From Prochlorococcus sp. HOT208_60m_808M21 (GTDB lineage Bacteria > Cyanobacteriota > Cyanobacteriia > PCC-6307 > Cyanobiaceae): 62,821 nucleotides of DNA. The position numbers were made by a program, and so were the translations under genes. The notes beneath the pieces were generated by a model. The model had not been told where the DNA came from and searched no databases. It worked only from the letters and a program-made list of their open reading frames with translations. Positions 54,806 through 62,821 of the stretch are shown here, one piece after another. Position 1 is the first letter of the stretch; each line of letters starts with the position of its first letter. The stretch is taken from NCBI GenBank assembly GCA_002026005.1, contig MWOX01000124.1, forward strand, positions 1-62,821. The letters are read 5' to 3'.

Positions 54806-55738
54806 TTGACATTAATTTTTTCTTCTGGTGGTGGAAGACTAGGTAATCAATTACTTAATCTTATTCACTTGAGTGCAATATCTTACGAATATAATATTAA
54901 TGTTTATAAAATTAGCGATTTATTTATAACTGGGAAAAATAGATCTTTTATTTTTAGGATTAATGAAAATCAAGTTAATTGGGAAATTGTTTCCAGTTAT
55001 TCAGAAAAAACAAAGAGAAAAAGATATTTTTTAAAAATTTTTATTAGGTTGATACATCTTTATTATTTTCTTTCTCCAAACAAAATTTCTTACAAATTAG
55101 GATCAAAAAAAAATTTACCAAAATTCCTTTTTGGAAAAAGTTTAAAAAGTGATTTTTCTAAAATTAAATTTTTCAAAGAAGCTAGAAAAAAAAATATAGT
55201 TTTATCTGGTTGGGGTTTCAGAGATTGGGATTTAGTATTAAAGCATAAAGAATCTATAGTTAAAAACTTTAATAATGGATTTTCCTCTCTGATAAATATA
55301 AAAGAAAAGATTGATAAAGAATATTTATTTGTTCATATAAGAAGATCTGATTTTTTAAAAGTAAAAAAATTTAAAGAATTAAATTTTACAGATGAAATAT
55401 GGTCAAAATCAATATTAAAAGTTTGTGAAATTGAGTCGATAAGAAAAGTGATTATTTTTAGTGATTCTTGCATAGATAATATTATGTTTTTGCTTCTTAA
55501 AAATGACAACATTGATATTTCGAAAATAGATCCTAATAAAAATATTTCTTTTGAGGAACTATTTGTATATTATCTATCTAATGCTAAATCAGTAATTTGT
55601 AATGCTTCTACACTAGTCTTGAGTATTTCCTTCATATACCATAAGTATGTATATTTACCTTCCAAATCAAATGATTTCCAGTACGTCTTATTAGATAATG
55701 CGTATGAATCATACCCTACTTCATTAAATTGGACTTAA
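54806..55738 (+). CDS. GT11-like (alpha-1,2-fucosyltransferase family) glycosyltransferase
   Basis: A 310-residue protein. SSGGGRLGNQLLNL near the N-terminus corresponds to the GGLGNQ motif of GT11. LFVHIRRSDFLKV corresponds to the GDP-fucose-binding HxRRxD motif, and VICNASTLVLSISF to motif III. GT11 enzymes transfer L-fucose from GDP-fucose. Fcl, which makes GDP-L-fucose, is encoded in the adjacent convergent gene, and Gmd nearby, which supports this. The start is TTG at 54806, since the motif starts within ten residues of it. It ends 2 bp from the fcl end. Confidence 0.8.
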   Translation: MTLIFSSGGGRLGNQLLNLIHLSAISYEYNINVYKISDLFITGKNRSFIFRINENQVNWEIVSSYSEKTKRKRYFLKIFIRLIHLYYFLSPNKISYKLGSKKNLPKFLFGKSLKSDFSKIKFFKEARKKNIVLSGWGFRDWDLVLKHKESIVKNFNNGFSSLINIKEKIDKEYLFVHIRRSDFLKVKKFKELNFTDEIWSKSILKVCEIESIRKVIIFSDSCIDNIMFLLLKNDNIDISKIDPNKNISFEELFVYYLSNAKSVICNASTLVLSISFIYHKYVYLPSKSNDFQYVLLDNAYESYPTSLNWT

Positions 55739-55740
55739 TT

Positions 55741-56736
55741 TTATTTAATTCTTAAGTTATTTTCTGCAGAATCTTTTTTAAAGCTTGAATATGTTTTTTT
55801 TAATCCTTCATGCAATGATATCTTTGCAGACCACCCTAGTGATTTAATTCTACTTACGTCTAAAAGTTTTTGATAAGTACCATCAGGTTTTTCTAAATCC
55901 CATGATATTTTACCTTTATAACAAGTTATATCTGCAATCATTTCTGCTAGATCTTTTATTTCTATATCTTCGCCTGTCCCAACATTTAGCCAAGTCAAAG
56001 GGTCTCCAAATTCATCTCGAGGAGAATCTCCATTATTTGGATCCCATTTCTCAAGAGCAAAAATTGAAGCCTCTGCTAGATCGTTTACATGTAAAAACTC
56101 CCTTCTTGGTTTGCCGGAACCCCAACAATATAATAAATTTTTATTAGCTAATTTGTGTGAATGAAATCTATTTATTAAGGCAGGTAGTACATGACTATTT
56201 TTTTCATGATAATTATCCCCCGCACCATATAAATTTGTAGGCATAAGAGAAATCGCATCAAAACCATATTGTTTTCTTAAGGCTTGACATATTTTTATAC
56301 CACTTATTTTTGCCAATGCATACCACTCATTTGTTTTTTCAAGTTCACTTTTTAGTAATTCTTCTTCTTTAATAGGTTGTTTTGCATTCTTTGGATAAAT
56401 ACAACTACTTCCAAGAAAAAGTAATCTTTTGGCATTATTCTTCCAAGCAGCCTCAATTATATTATTTTGGATTTTTAAGTTTTCTAATAGGAAGTCTACA
56501 GGGTATTTATTATTAGCGTATATTCCTCCTACCTTAGCTGCAGCAAGAATTACCACAGATGGTTTAGTCTCTATAAACCATTCAAAAACTAACTCTGTTT
56601 TTGTTAAATCTAGTTCGTCTCTGGTGGGGCATTCTAAATTTTTGTATCCTTTTAAAAAAAGTTTTCTTTTTATCGCGCTACCTACCATACCCCTTGCACC
56701 AGCTATAAATATTTTATCGTTTTTATTAATTAACAT
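55741..56736 (-). CDS. fcl: GDP-L-fucose synthase
   Basis: A 331-residue extended SDR (Fcl/WcaG family). FIAGARGMVGSAIKRKL (NADP motif), LAAAKVGGIYANNKYP, LGSSCIYPKNAKQPI and YALAKISGIKICQALRKQYG (YxxxK) are all diagnostic. MPTNLYGAGDNYHEKNSH follows. It epimerises and reduces GDP-4-keto-6-deoxymannose to GDP-L-fucose. It lies 3 bp downstream of the WbaP-like gene, which in turn follows gmd by 50 bp, making a gmd, initiating-transferase, fcl operon. Confidence 0.95.
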   Translation of the reverse strand: MLINKNDKIFIAGARGMVGSAIKRKLFLKGYKNLECPTRDELDLTKTELVFEWFIETKPSVVILAAAKVGGIYANNKYPVDFLLENLKIQNNIIEAAWKNNAKRLLFLGSSCIYPKNAKQPIKEEELLKSELEKTNEWYALAKISGIKICQALRKQYGFDAISLMPTNLYGAGDNYHEKNSHVLPALINRFHSHKLANKNLLYCWGSGKPRREFLHVNDLAEASIFALEKWDPNNGDSPRDEFGDPLTWLNVGTGEDIEIKDLAEMIADITCYKGKISWDLEKPDGTYQKLLDVSRIKSLGWSAKISLHEGLKKTYSSFKKDSAENNLRIK

Positions 56737-56739
56737 AAT

Positions 56740-58101
56740 TCAAGATTTATTCTTTTTAGGGCTTGAACCTTTTCCATTAAGAACTAGCTTTAATGTTTTA
56801 AAAAAAATCATAAAATCAAGGAGTATAGAGAAATTTTTAATATAATAAAGATCATAACTTAATTTAAGTTTCGCATCTTCTATAGATGCACCGTATGGAT
56901 AATTTACTTGTGCCCATCCACTTATACCAGGCTTGATTGCATATCTTAAATCATAATTTGGTAAGTGTTCCCTTAACATAATATCGATTGCAGGTCTCTC
57001 AGGTCTTGGACCAATTAAGCTCATTTCTCCAGATAATACTAACAATAATTGTGGTAGTTCATCAATTCTAAGTTTTCTTAAAATTAACCCTATCTTAGTA
57101 ATCCTAATATCTTCAGAATTAGCCCACTGTGCACCATCTTTTTCTGCATTAATTATCATTGTTCTTAATTTAATTATTTTGAATTGATTACCTTGAAATC
57201 CATTCCTAATTTGACTATAAAAGATAGGCCCCCCATCTTCAAATTTTATTATTAATGCGGAAATTAACATTATTGGAAATGAAAGAATTAAAATCCCAAG
57301 GCTTAGGATGGATTCAACTATTCTTTTTATTCTTGCCTTAAAACTAATGTCACTATAAGAAAACTTACCTTCAATTACTTCGGATATTTTTATTAATTCT
57401 GAAGGATATTTATTTAAGTATCTTTCACACCAGTTTGACGTCTTTAAAAGCTTAAGACCTCTATTATTAAGTTTAAAAAGAAAAGCTATCTTTTTATTTT
57501 TGAAAAGATCTTCATCATCAATTATTAAACCTTTAAAATCTAAATATTTATCATCGATGAAGTGTTTATCAAAATTTAAAATATGAAATTTTGTGTTTGA
57601 TCCTATGATCCCATTAAGATATTCTTGCCTAGCCGTACTTCCAAAAAACAACCATTTTGATTTATTAGTAAATTTTTTTGATAAATAAAAATTGATAAAT
57701 AATTGAGAAAAACAACTTAGGCAAAATATGAACTTATAAAAATTAAATAAATTATTTAAGAAACTTGAAAAAGATTCAAAATTCATATAATCCCAACTCC
57801 AGAATAATTTAAAAAATATTTGAGTAATAAAAAGGTTAGAAATTAAAATTAAAGAAGTTTTAATTATTTGCTGCAAAAAAATATTAAATTTTTTGCCTTG
57901 TAAATTTGAATATCGACCGATTATATAACTTGAGGTTGTCCAAATGAAGGCATTTAAAGATGTTAATGTGACCAATATATATTTATTTGATATTGAGTTG
58001 TTAAATATTTCAAAGAACAAAAAAACAAACAATCCTGAATCAATAAAAGTACTAATAATTAAACTTTTACGAGAACTTAACCATGAAAATTTTAACTTCA
58101 T
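56740..58101 (-). CDS. Polyprenyl glycosylphosphotransferase, WbaP/WcaJ type
   Basis: A 453-residue membrane protein. The first 150 residues hold about four membrane segments, a soluble middle domain follows, and the C-terminal sugar-transferase domain starts near 260 with the re-entrant helix LGILILSFPIMLISALII. It contains GPIFYSQIRNGFQGNQFKIIKLRTM, RKLRIDELPQLL, GEMSLIGPRPERP and PGISGWAQVNY, canonical for the family. It transfers a hexose 1-phosphate to undecaprenyl phosphate, a second initiation route besides the WecA-like enzyme. The sugar is probably glucose, galactose or a deoxyamino sugar; not decidable here. Confidence 0.92.
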   Translation of the reverse strand: MKLKFSWLSSRKSLIISTFIDSGLFVFLFFEIFNNSISNKYILVTLTSLNAFIWTTSSYIIGRYSNLQGKKFNIFLQQIIKTSLILISNLFITQIFFKLFWSWDYMNFESFSSFLNNLFNFYKFIFCLSCFSQLFINFYLSKKFTNKSKWLFFGSTARQEYLNGIIGSNTKFHILNFDKHFIDDKYLDFKGLIIDDEDLFKNKKIAFLFKLNNRGLKLLKTSNWCERYLNKYPSELIKISEVIEGKFSYSDISFKARIKRIVESILSLGILILSFPIMLISALIIKFEDGGPIFYSQIRNGFQGNQFKIIKLRTMIINAEKDGAQWANSEDIRITKIGLILRKLRIDELPQLLLVLSGEMSLIGPRPERPAIDIMLREHLPNYDLRYAIKPGISGWAQVNYPYGASIEDAKLKLSYDLYYIKNFSILLDFMIFFKTLKLVLNGKGSSPKKNKS

Positions 58102-58151
58102 AAATTACATAATTATGGATTTAAGATTAAAAATAAAGAAAATCCATATTT

Positions 58152-59261
58152 CTATTCTTGAGAACTATTTACTGTAAATCCCGAATTTCTTAAAAGAGAT
58201 TCTTTTTTAGCTTCTTCTTTATCATGTTGAATCATTTCTTCTATTAGTTCTTCGAGGGATGTATTTGGTTCCCAACCTAACTCTTTTTTTGCTTTATGAG
58301 ATTCGCCTAATAAAAAATCAACTTCAGTTGGTCTGAAATATCTTGGATCTACTTTAATTACTATTTCCTTTGTATCTGCTCTTTTCCCAACTTCTTCAAG
58401 TCCCTCGCCCTCCCAAATGATTCCAGAATTACCATCAGAACCCCATCCTAAATTTTTTGCACTAATTTCTGCAAACTTTCTAACACTTTCTGCTCTGCCA
58501 GTTGAAATAACATAGTCTTTAGGCTTTTCTTGTTGAAGCATTAACCACTGCATTTCTACATAATCTCTGGCATGTCCCCAATCTCTTTTAGAGTTGAGAT
58601 TTCCGAGAAACAAGTATTTCTCAAGCCCAGCATCTATTCTTGAAAGTCCTCTTGTTATTTTTCTCGTAATGAATGTTTCGCCTCTCCTTGGACTTTCATG
58701 ATTAAAAAGAATACCATTACAGGCATACATGTTATAAGCCTCTCTATAATTGACTGTTATCCAATATCCATATAGTTTTGCTACTCCATATGGACTTCTT
58801 GGATAAAAGGGTGTTTTTTCATTTTGAGGTGTTTCCTGAACTAGACCATATAGTTCACTGGTACTTGCTTGGTAAATTTTGGTTTTTTTTATTAAACCTA
58901 ATATTTTTACGGCTTCTAAAATTCTCAATGTTCCTATTGCATCACAATTTGCTGTATATTCAGGGGTTTCAAAACTAACGGCAACATGACTTTGAGCTCC
59001 TAAATTATATATTTCATCTGGCTCAATTTCTTTAATTAGCCTAATTAAATTTGTGCTATCAGTAAGATCTCCATAATGCATAAAAAATTGAGGGTTATTT
59101 TCATGTGGGTCCTGATATAGGTGATCTACTCTTTGTGTATTTAAGCTACTGCTTCTTCTCTTGATTCCATGAACTTCATAATTCTTTTCTAAAAGAAACT
59201 CGACGAGATAACTACCATCCTGACCTGTAACTCCTGTAATTAATGCTTTTTTCTTCTGCAT
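58152..59261 (-). CDS. gmd: GDP-mannose 4,6-dehydratase
   Basis: A 369-residue extended [74 protein letters not shown] and the YGVAK pair (YxxxK) are diagnostic of Gmd; [19 protein letters not shown] follows. It forms GDP-4-keto-6-deoxymannose, used by Fcl (L-fucose) and by the perosamine-synthase-like enzyme. It is the first gene of the gmd operon, with its promoter in the 152-bp gap upstream. Full length. Confidence 0.96.
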   Translation of the reverse strand: MQKKKALITGVTGQDGSYLVEFLLEKNYEVHGIKRRSSSLNTQRVDHLYQDPHENNPQFFMHYGDLTDSTNLIRLIKEIEPDEIYNLGAQSHVAVSFETPEYTANCDAIGTLRILEAVKILGLIKKTKIYQASTSELYGLVQETPQNEKTPFYPRSPYGVAKLYGYWITVNYREAYNMYACNGILFNHESPRRGETFITRKITRGLSRIDAGLEKYLFLGNLNSKRDWGHARDYVEMQWLMLQQEKPKDYVISTGRAESVRKFAEISAKNLGWGSDGNSGIIWEGEGLEEVGKRADTKEIVIKVDPRYFRPTEVDFLLGESHKAKKELGWEPNTSLEELIEEMIQHDKEEAKKESLLRNSGFTVNSSQE

Positions 59262-59413
59262 AATTTAAGTTTTTACTTTATTAAAGTATTATAGTTTTAA
59301 TGAGTAACTTATATTTCAGATATTAATTTTTAGAAAATATAATAATACATTCTTTATGATTTAAGATTATTTAATTTTAAACACATCTAAAAATTGATAA
59401 TTAATTCTTTAAT

Positions 59414-60742
59414 TTATTGATTCTTTTTAATTATTATATTTTCCTCTTCTTTTAGTAAACATTTTAACCCTGCAAGAAAGACCCAACATAAAGTACTTAT
59501 TCTTACATCAAAGTATTGAATGTCAAATAGATGTGAAATAAGAAAAATTAAAGATGCTGCAAACCAAGCTTTAGTATTTAGAAAATAACTTTTTTCTAAA
59601 CTGTTTTTTTTAAATAATCGTATAATCTTTTTGAAAGATAAATATAAAATTGTGCCATAAAAGGCAAAAATAATTAATGATGGCAAAATCCCATAGCTTA
59701 ATGCAAATTCTATTGGAAGATTATGTGCATGACGAAATCGTTCTCCATTTAATGAATATAATATTGGAAATGAAGCTGCACCCCATCCAAATAATGGATT
59801 TTTAGATATTAAGCTCAAAGATGTAATCCATTTATTGATTCTTGGATATGAACTAATTTGATTTAAACCAATTTCAGGGAATAAAGTATAAAATCTTGAT
59901 GGAATTATTGACTCCATAAATAATTTGATTTCAATTGGAACAAATGGGAGCACAGTTAAACCTAATAATGTAAAGCCAAAAAAAATTGTAGGTAAATACC
60001 AAATTAAATTGGCTGATCCTAAAACAATAGGAGATGAAATAATTAAACTTAGAATCGCATTTCTAGAATCGGTCAGAAATATAAAGCAAACAAATAAAAA
60101 AGATATAATTAAAAGTGTAATTTTTTTTAATGGAGTTTTTTGTGGAGTATTAAGTGCACATAAGCAAAAAGGCCAAACTAATGCCATCCATAAACCAGCA
60201 TAATTTTGGTTACTAAATAGACCTGCTAATGATCCAATATCAGCTATTGGCTTTTGAAACCAAACTATTAATCCATAAAATAATTCGAAAGGACCATTAA
60301 TATTTAAAAGTTGAAGAATTCCTGAGAATATTACTGGAATAGAACCGCTGATAAGTAGTTTTGAAGTAATTAATCTTTTTTGGGGAGAATTTAAATAATT
60401 TTGAAATGCCCAGAAACATAAAAAAAAGGGGATCCAATTGATAAGCCCTATTAGTGATAATTTTGGGTCTATTCCCAACTCAAAATATTTTTCATATCTT
60501 TGATAATGTATGGAAGTACTTATTAACATCAAAATTGAGCTAAAAAGTAAGGGATAGTTCCATTTATCTTTAAAAAATTTATATGGTTTTAGGAAACTTA
60601 CTATAACTGAAATTAATAATAGTAAAATTGATAAACCAACAGCTGAAGCTAGAAAAAAAATACCAGTTAGAAAACAAATAAAACCAAATTTTTCAATGTT
60701 AAATCCATTTAAAAATCTTTTTATATATTTATATAAAGGCAT
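59414..60742 (-). CDS. O-antigen ligase / Wzy-C family membrane protein
   Basis: A 442-residue polytopic protein with about 10-12 membrane segments. A large soluble loop in the second half has INKWITSLSLISKNPLFGWGAASFPILY and RHAHNLPIEFALSYGI; the NPLFGWG and H-x-HN-x-P-E patterns are characteristic of the Wzy_C domain of WaaL ligases and related polymerases. It either ligates the finished glycan to lipid A core or another acceptor, or polymerises repeats; sequence alone does not separate these. It stands alone between the gmd operon and the GT32-like gene. Confidence 0.87.
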   Translation of the reverse strand: MPLYKYIKRFLNGFNIEKFGFICFLTGIFFLASAVGLSILLLLISVIVSFLKPYKFFKDKWNYPLLFSSILMLISTSIHYQRYEKYFELGIDPKLSLIGLINWIPFFLCFWAFQNYLNSPQKRLITSKLLISGSIPVIFSGILQLLNINGPFELFYGLIVWFQKPIADIGSLAGLFSNQNYAGLWMALVWPFCLCALNTPQKTPLKKITLLIISFLFVCFIFLTDSRNAILSLIISSPIVLGSANLIWYLPTIFFGFTLLGLTVLPFVPIEIKLFMESIIPSRFYTLFPEIGLNQISSYPRINKWITSLSLISKNPLFGWGAASFPILYSLNGERFRHAHNLPIEFALSYGILPSLIIFAFYGTILYLSFKKIIRLFKKNSLEKSYFLNTKAWFAASLIFLISHLFDIQYFDVRISTLCWVFLAGLKCLLKEEENIIIKKNQ

Positions 60743-60845
60743 AAAAATTATTAATTAAAATCCATTATATTTTGATAAAACTAATAATCGTTATATATTG
60801 TTTCGCTTAAATAACTGGATAATAATGTTAGTAAATAGCATTTGA

Positions 60846-61697
60846 TTATCCTTCTTCCAAATTGAGACTTTTTTGTGAGTCTATTGTTTTTAATTGCTTT
60901 AAGAAGGAATAATGTTTAATTGTTTTCAAAGGCGAAATAAATTCTCCAAATTTTGAGTAATATACCCAATCAATATCTTCTTGCGATACTAATAATGGAC
61001 TTTTTTCAATTCCCATTTCATAATAAGTTCTCGTGAATTGATGGGGCCCTGTTAGGTTCAAAACTCCTTGCTTGGGTTGGCTAAATATTACGTCTTGAAA
61101 ATAGAGATAATCTTTTGTAATATTTATAATTATTTTTTTTAAAAAATCAGATTTCTTAGGTAAATAGAAAAACCCATTATGTATTACATTCTTTGAAGTT
61201 TTTAGCTGTTGATTATTTTTGGAAATGATAACGTCGATTTCTCTAGGCTCGAATAGCAAGATTCCATTGGATTTTGATTGTTTATAAAGTGCTAAAACTT
61301 TTTTGATGTTAATTTGAGATTTAAGGTCTAACCAAATACCTCCAAATTTATAAATTAAACAAATCCTGAATATATCAATTTTTTGAACGGGTAATATAGA
61401 TTTTTTGAATATTTCATAGATAAGATCACTTTCAAAATATTCCTTCATAAAATTATTAATATGCTTATGAGAGTAAATATTTAAATTTATATCATCCATC
61501 TCGTTATAAGACTTCCATTTGAGGTACATACTTTTTGAGACCCAAAAGTTGTTTGTACTTGAAATAAAGTTGATATATTTATCTGACTCATCTTTCGCTA
61601 AATTTTTAGCCTCTATTAGCTTATTAGGATACTCTTTCATCAAAACTCTAATTATAATTTTTCTTATCCAAATAAAATAATTTTGTAAGAAGTACAT
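60846..61697 (-). CDS. GT32-like glycosyltransferase (capsular polysaccharide synthesis type)
   Basis: A 283-residue protein. FWVSKSMYLKWKSYNEMDDINLNIYS, then VQKIDIFRICLIYKFGGIWLDLKSQINI, correspond to the GT32 core; LDLKS takes the place of the DXD (D-x-D) motif as D-L-K, so one metal ligand is altered. NGILLFEP and HNGFFYLPKK follow. The N-terminus (YFIWIRKIIIRVLM) is amphipathic and basic. It is the last gene of the island before the tRNA gene and lies on the same strand as the tRNA, 17 bp downstream of it. Confidence 0.72.
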   Translation of the reverse strand: MYFLQNYFIWIRKIIIRVLMKEYPNKLIEAKNLAKDESDKYINFISSTNNFWVSKSMYLKWKSYNEMDDINLNIYSHKHINNFMKEYFESDLIYEIFKKSILPVQKIDIFRICLIYKFGGIWLDLKSQINIKKVLALYKQSKSNGILLFEPREIDVIISKNNQQLKTSKNVIHNGFFYLPKKSDFLKKIIINITKDYLYFQDVIFSQPKQGVLNLTGPHQFTRTYYEMGIEKSPLLVSQEDIDWVYYSKFGEFISPLKTIKHYSFLKQLKTIDSQKSLNLEEG

Positions 61698-61714
61698 TTA
61701 TTTATTTTTAAGAA

Positions 61715-61788
<74 letters not shown>

Positions 61789-61843
61789 ATCTTTTCATTA
61801 TATCCGACACTATAAGCCTAAACAATTTAAGTAAATTCTTTTT

Positions 61844-62608
61844 ATGTTTTTAGTAAAAATTTTGTTCTTTTACTTATTTTCGATAGTAAATAGCATAAAA
61901 TTGGGAAAAGCCGAACTGTTAATCTTGACTAAAAGACTTACTACACAACAAAAAGAAGAAATAGTAATAAGTTTTAAATCTGGGATGGATATTGATACTT
62001 TGTCAAAAAAATATAGTTGCACTAACTCAACAATCGTAAGAAATCTAAAAAAAAATCTTGGAGAATTAAAATATAAGGAGTTTATCAACAAAAGTAAATC
62101 CTTAAAAGAAAAACTTGAAACTAATAAAAATCAAAATAATGATTTAGTAAAAGCGAACTTTAACAGTGAAGATTTTAAAAATGACTCTAATGAAAAAAAA
62201 GTTTTTAATGAAAATATAACCTCTACAAATTTTGCACCAATTGATTCTTTTTTTGAAATTGCTCCTATAGATTATGAGATAGATAATTCATCAAGAAAAG
62301 AATTATCATCAGTTCCTTTATCAGAGGTAAATTTCCCTAGAGTTGTTTATATGGTCGTGGATAAGAAAATTGAGTTAGTGATAAAACCATTAAAAGATTT
62401 TCCTGAATGGCAATTTTTACCTCAAGATGATTTGAGAAGAAAAACCATAGAAATATTTTTTGATTTAAATCTTGCTAAAAGATCTTGTAATAAAGAGCAA
62501 AAGGTACTTAAAGTTCCAAATACTGATGTATTTAGAATCGCATCACCTGTTCTTATTGCTAAAGGCATTTCAAGAATAGTTTGCGCTGAAAATCTTATAG
62601 CTCTTTAG
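61844..62608 (+). CDS. Helix-turn-helix protein conserved in picocyanobacteria
   Basis: A protein of up to 254 residues. The segment KRLTTQQKEEIVISFKSG followed by DIDTLSKKYSCTNSTIVRNLKK is a helix-turn-helix like that of resolvase or transposase-type regulators. A low-complexity linker rich in Asn, Lys and Glu follows, then a conserved C-terminal domain (FPRVVYMVVDKKIELVIKPL ... VFRIASPVLIAKGISRIVCAENLIAL). The frame opens with ATG at 61844, which adds a hydrophobic 27-residue leader; TTG at 61925 (then TKRLTTQQ) is the more likely start because the domain begins there. Role unknown, possibly DNA-binding. It lies outside the island proper. Confidence 0.65.
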   Translation: MFLVKILFFYLFSIVNSIKLGKAELLILTKRLTTQQKEEIVISFKSGMDIDTLSKKYSCTNSTIVRNLKKNLGELKYKEFINKSKSLKEKLETNKNQNNDLVKANFNSEDFKNDSNEKKVFNENITSTNFAPIDSFFEIAPIDYEIDNSSRKELSSVPLSEVNFPRVVYMVVDKKIELVIKPLKDFPEWQFLPQDDLRRKTIEIFFDLNLAKRSCNKEQKVLKVPNTDVFRIASPVLIAKGISRIVCAENLIAL

Positions 62609-62821
62609 CTATTTTTTATTCATATTCAAATCAATAAAGCTTCCTAGAATAGAACCTAATATAAAACTAGAACCTACTACAAAACTTATTGGGAGTTCAA
62701 TAGTTTCGTCAATTAAAAAGTCTACTTTACTTTTGTTTGAACTATTTTGTATCCCAATAAATAGAAGCGCTAATAAACAAGAATTGAAAATTGCTGAGTA
62801 TAATATTTTTTTAATAAAAAT
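62609..62821 (-). CDS. LapA-like (DUF1049) membrane protein, N-terminal end beyond the window
   Basis: The minus strand is open from the right edge to a TAG at 62609-62611, giving the last 70 residues of a protein. A hydrophobic segment (LLALLFIGIQNSS) is followed by VDFLI, IELPISFVVGSSFILGSILGSF, a second membrane helix, and a short basic tail. This two-helix layout matches the LapA/DUF1049 family, which in enterobacteria affects LPS assembly. Its stop lies directly against the stop of the convergent HTH gene, with no spacer. Confidence 0.65.
   Translation of the reverse strand: MFIKKILYSAIFNSCLLALLFIGIQNSSNKSKVDFLIDETIELPISFVVGSSFILGSILGSFIDLNMNKK

Noticed and set aside
62639-62649. GCTTCCTAGAA near the right edge as a copy of the tRNA-Arg end, i.e. 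an attachment site
   Set aside because: Only about seven bases match, and they lie inside the LapA-like coding region, so chance is sufficient.

Overview
The window is a very AT-rich, densely packed stretch of bacterial DNA, almost all of it devoted to making, decorating, polymerising and exporting cell-surface polysaccharide. The low G+C, the short intergenic gaps, frequent TTG/GTG starts, a helix-turn-helix protein of picocyanobacterial type and a LapA-like membrane protein at the right edge best fit a high-light-adapted Prochlorococcus. That assignment rests on recognition, not on a search. The layout resembles the hypervariable surface-polysaccharide islands known in that genus, with a tRNA-Arg(UCU) gene at the right border (61715-61788) and ordinary genes beyond it.

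Left part (1-16968). A partial GT2 gene runs leftward off the edge. Diverging from it is a plus-strand cassette (1000-6957): radical SAM protein, sugar C-methyltransferase-like protein, HAD phosphatase, second radical SAM/SPASM protein, SDR epimerase and HpcH/HpaI-type aldolase. This is the least explained group in the window. CDP-sugar genes follow: rfbF and rfbG (minus) and, 5.5 kb away, rfbH (plus). Between them lie a GT32, a DUF268 protein, a NodU/CmcH-type carbamoyltransferase and a GT4.

Centre (16042-34572). A roughly 15-kb minus-strand run with small gaps or overlaps reads from a Wza-like export protein (30425-31501) through a Wzy-like membrane protein, a PglK-type ABC flippase, methyltransferases, several GT4 enzymes, a GT2-like/GT4 fusion, a frameshifted WbuB-like GT and a WecA-like initiating transferase. 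Diverging from it are a Wzc-like tyrosine kinase with a repeat-encoded tyrosine-rich tail and a CX5R protein phosphatase translationally coupled to it.

Right part (34721-61697). Nucleotide-sugar supply: rfbB/rfbA (dTDP), galE, a UDP-glucuronate-epimerase-like SDR, manC, a perosamine-synthase-like aminotransferase with a DesVI-like methyltransferase and a cupin, a second ABC flippase, a complete GDP-D-glycero-D-manno-heptose set (gmhA, hddA and a fused hddC-gmhB), fcl and gmd. These are mixed with GT2, GT11-like and GT32 glycosyltransferases, a WbaP-type initiating transferase and an O-antigen ligase-like protein.

Together the genes could supply CDP-, dTDP-, UDP- and GDP-linked sugars, build glycans on undecaprenyl phosphate from two alternative initiators, flip them by ABC transporters, polymerise or ligate them, and control chain length or export with a kinase/phosphatase pair. 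No insertion sequence, phage gene, CRISPR array or rRNA was seen. Functions are by family recognition; exact sugars and linkages are not determined by the sequence.
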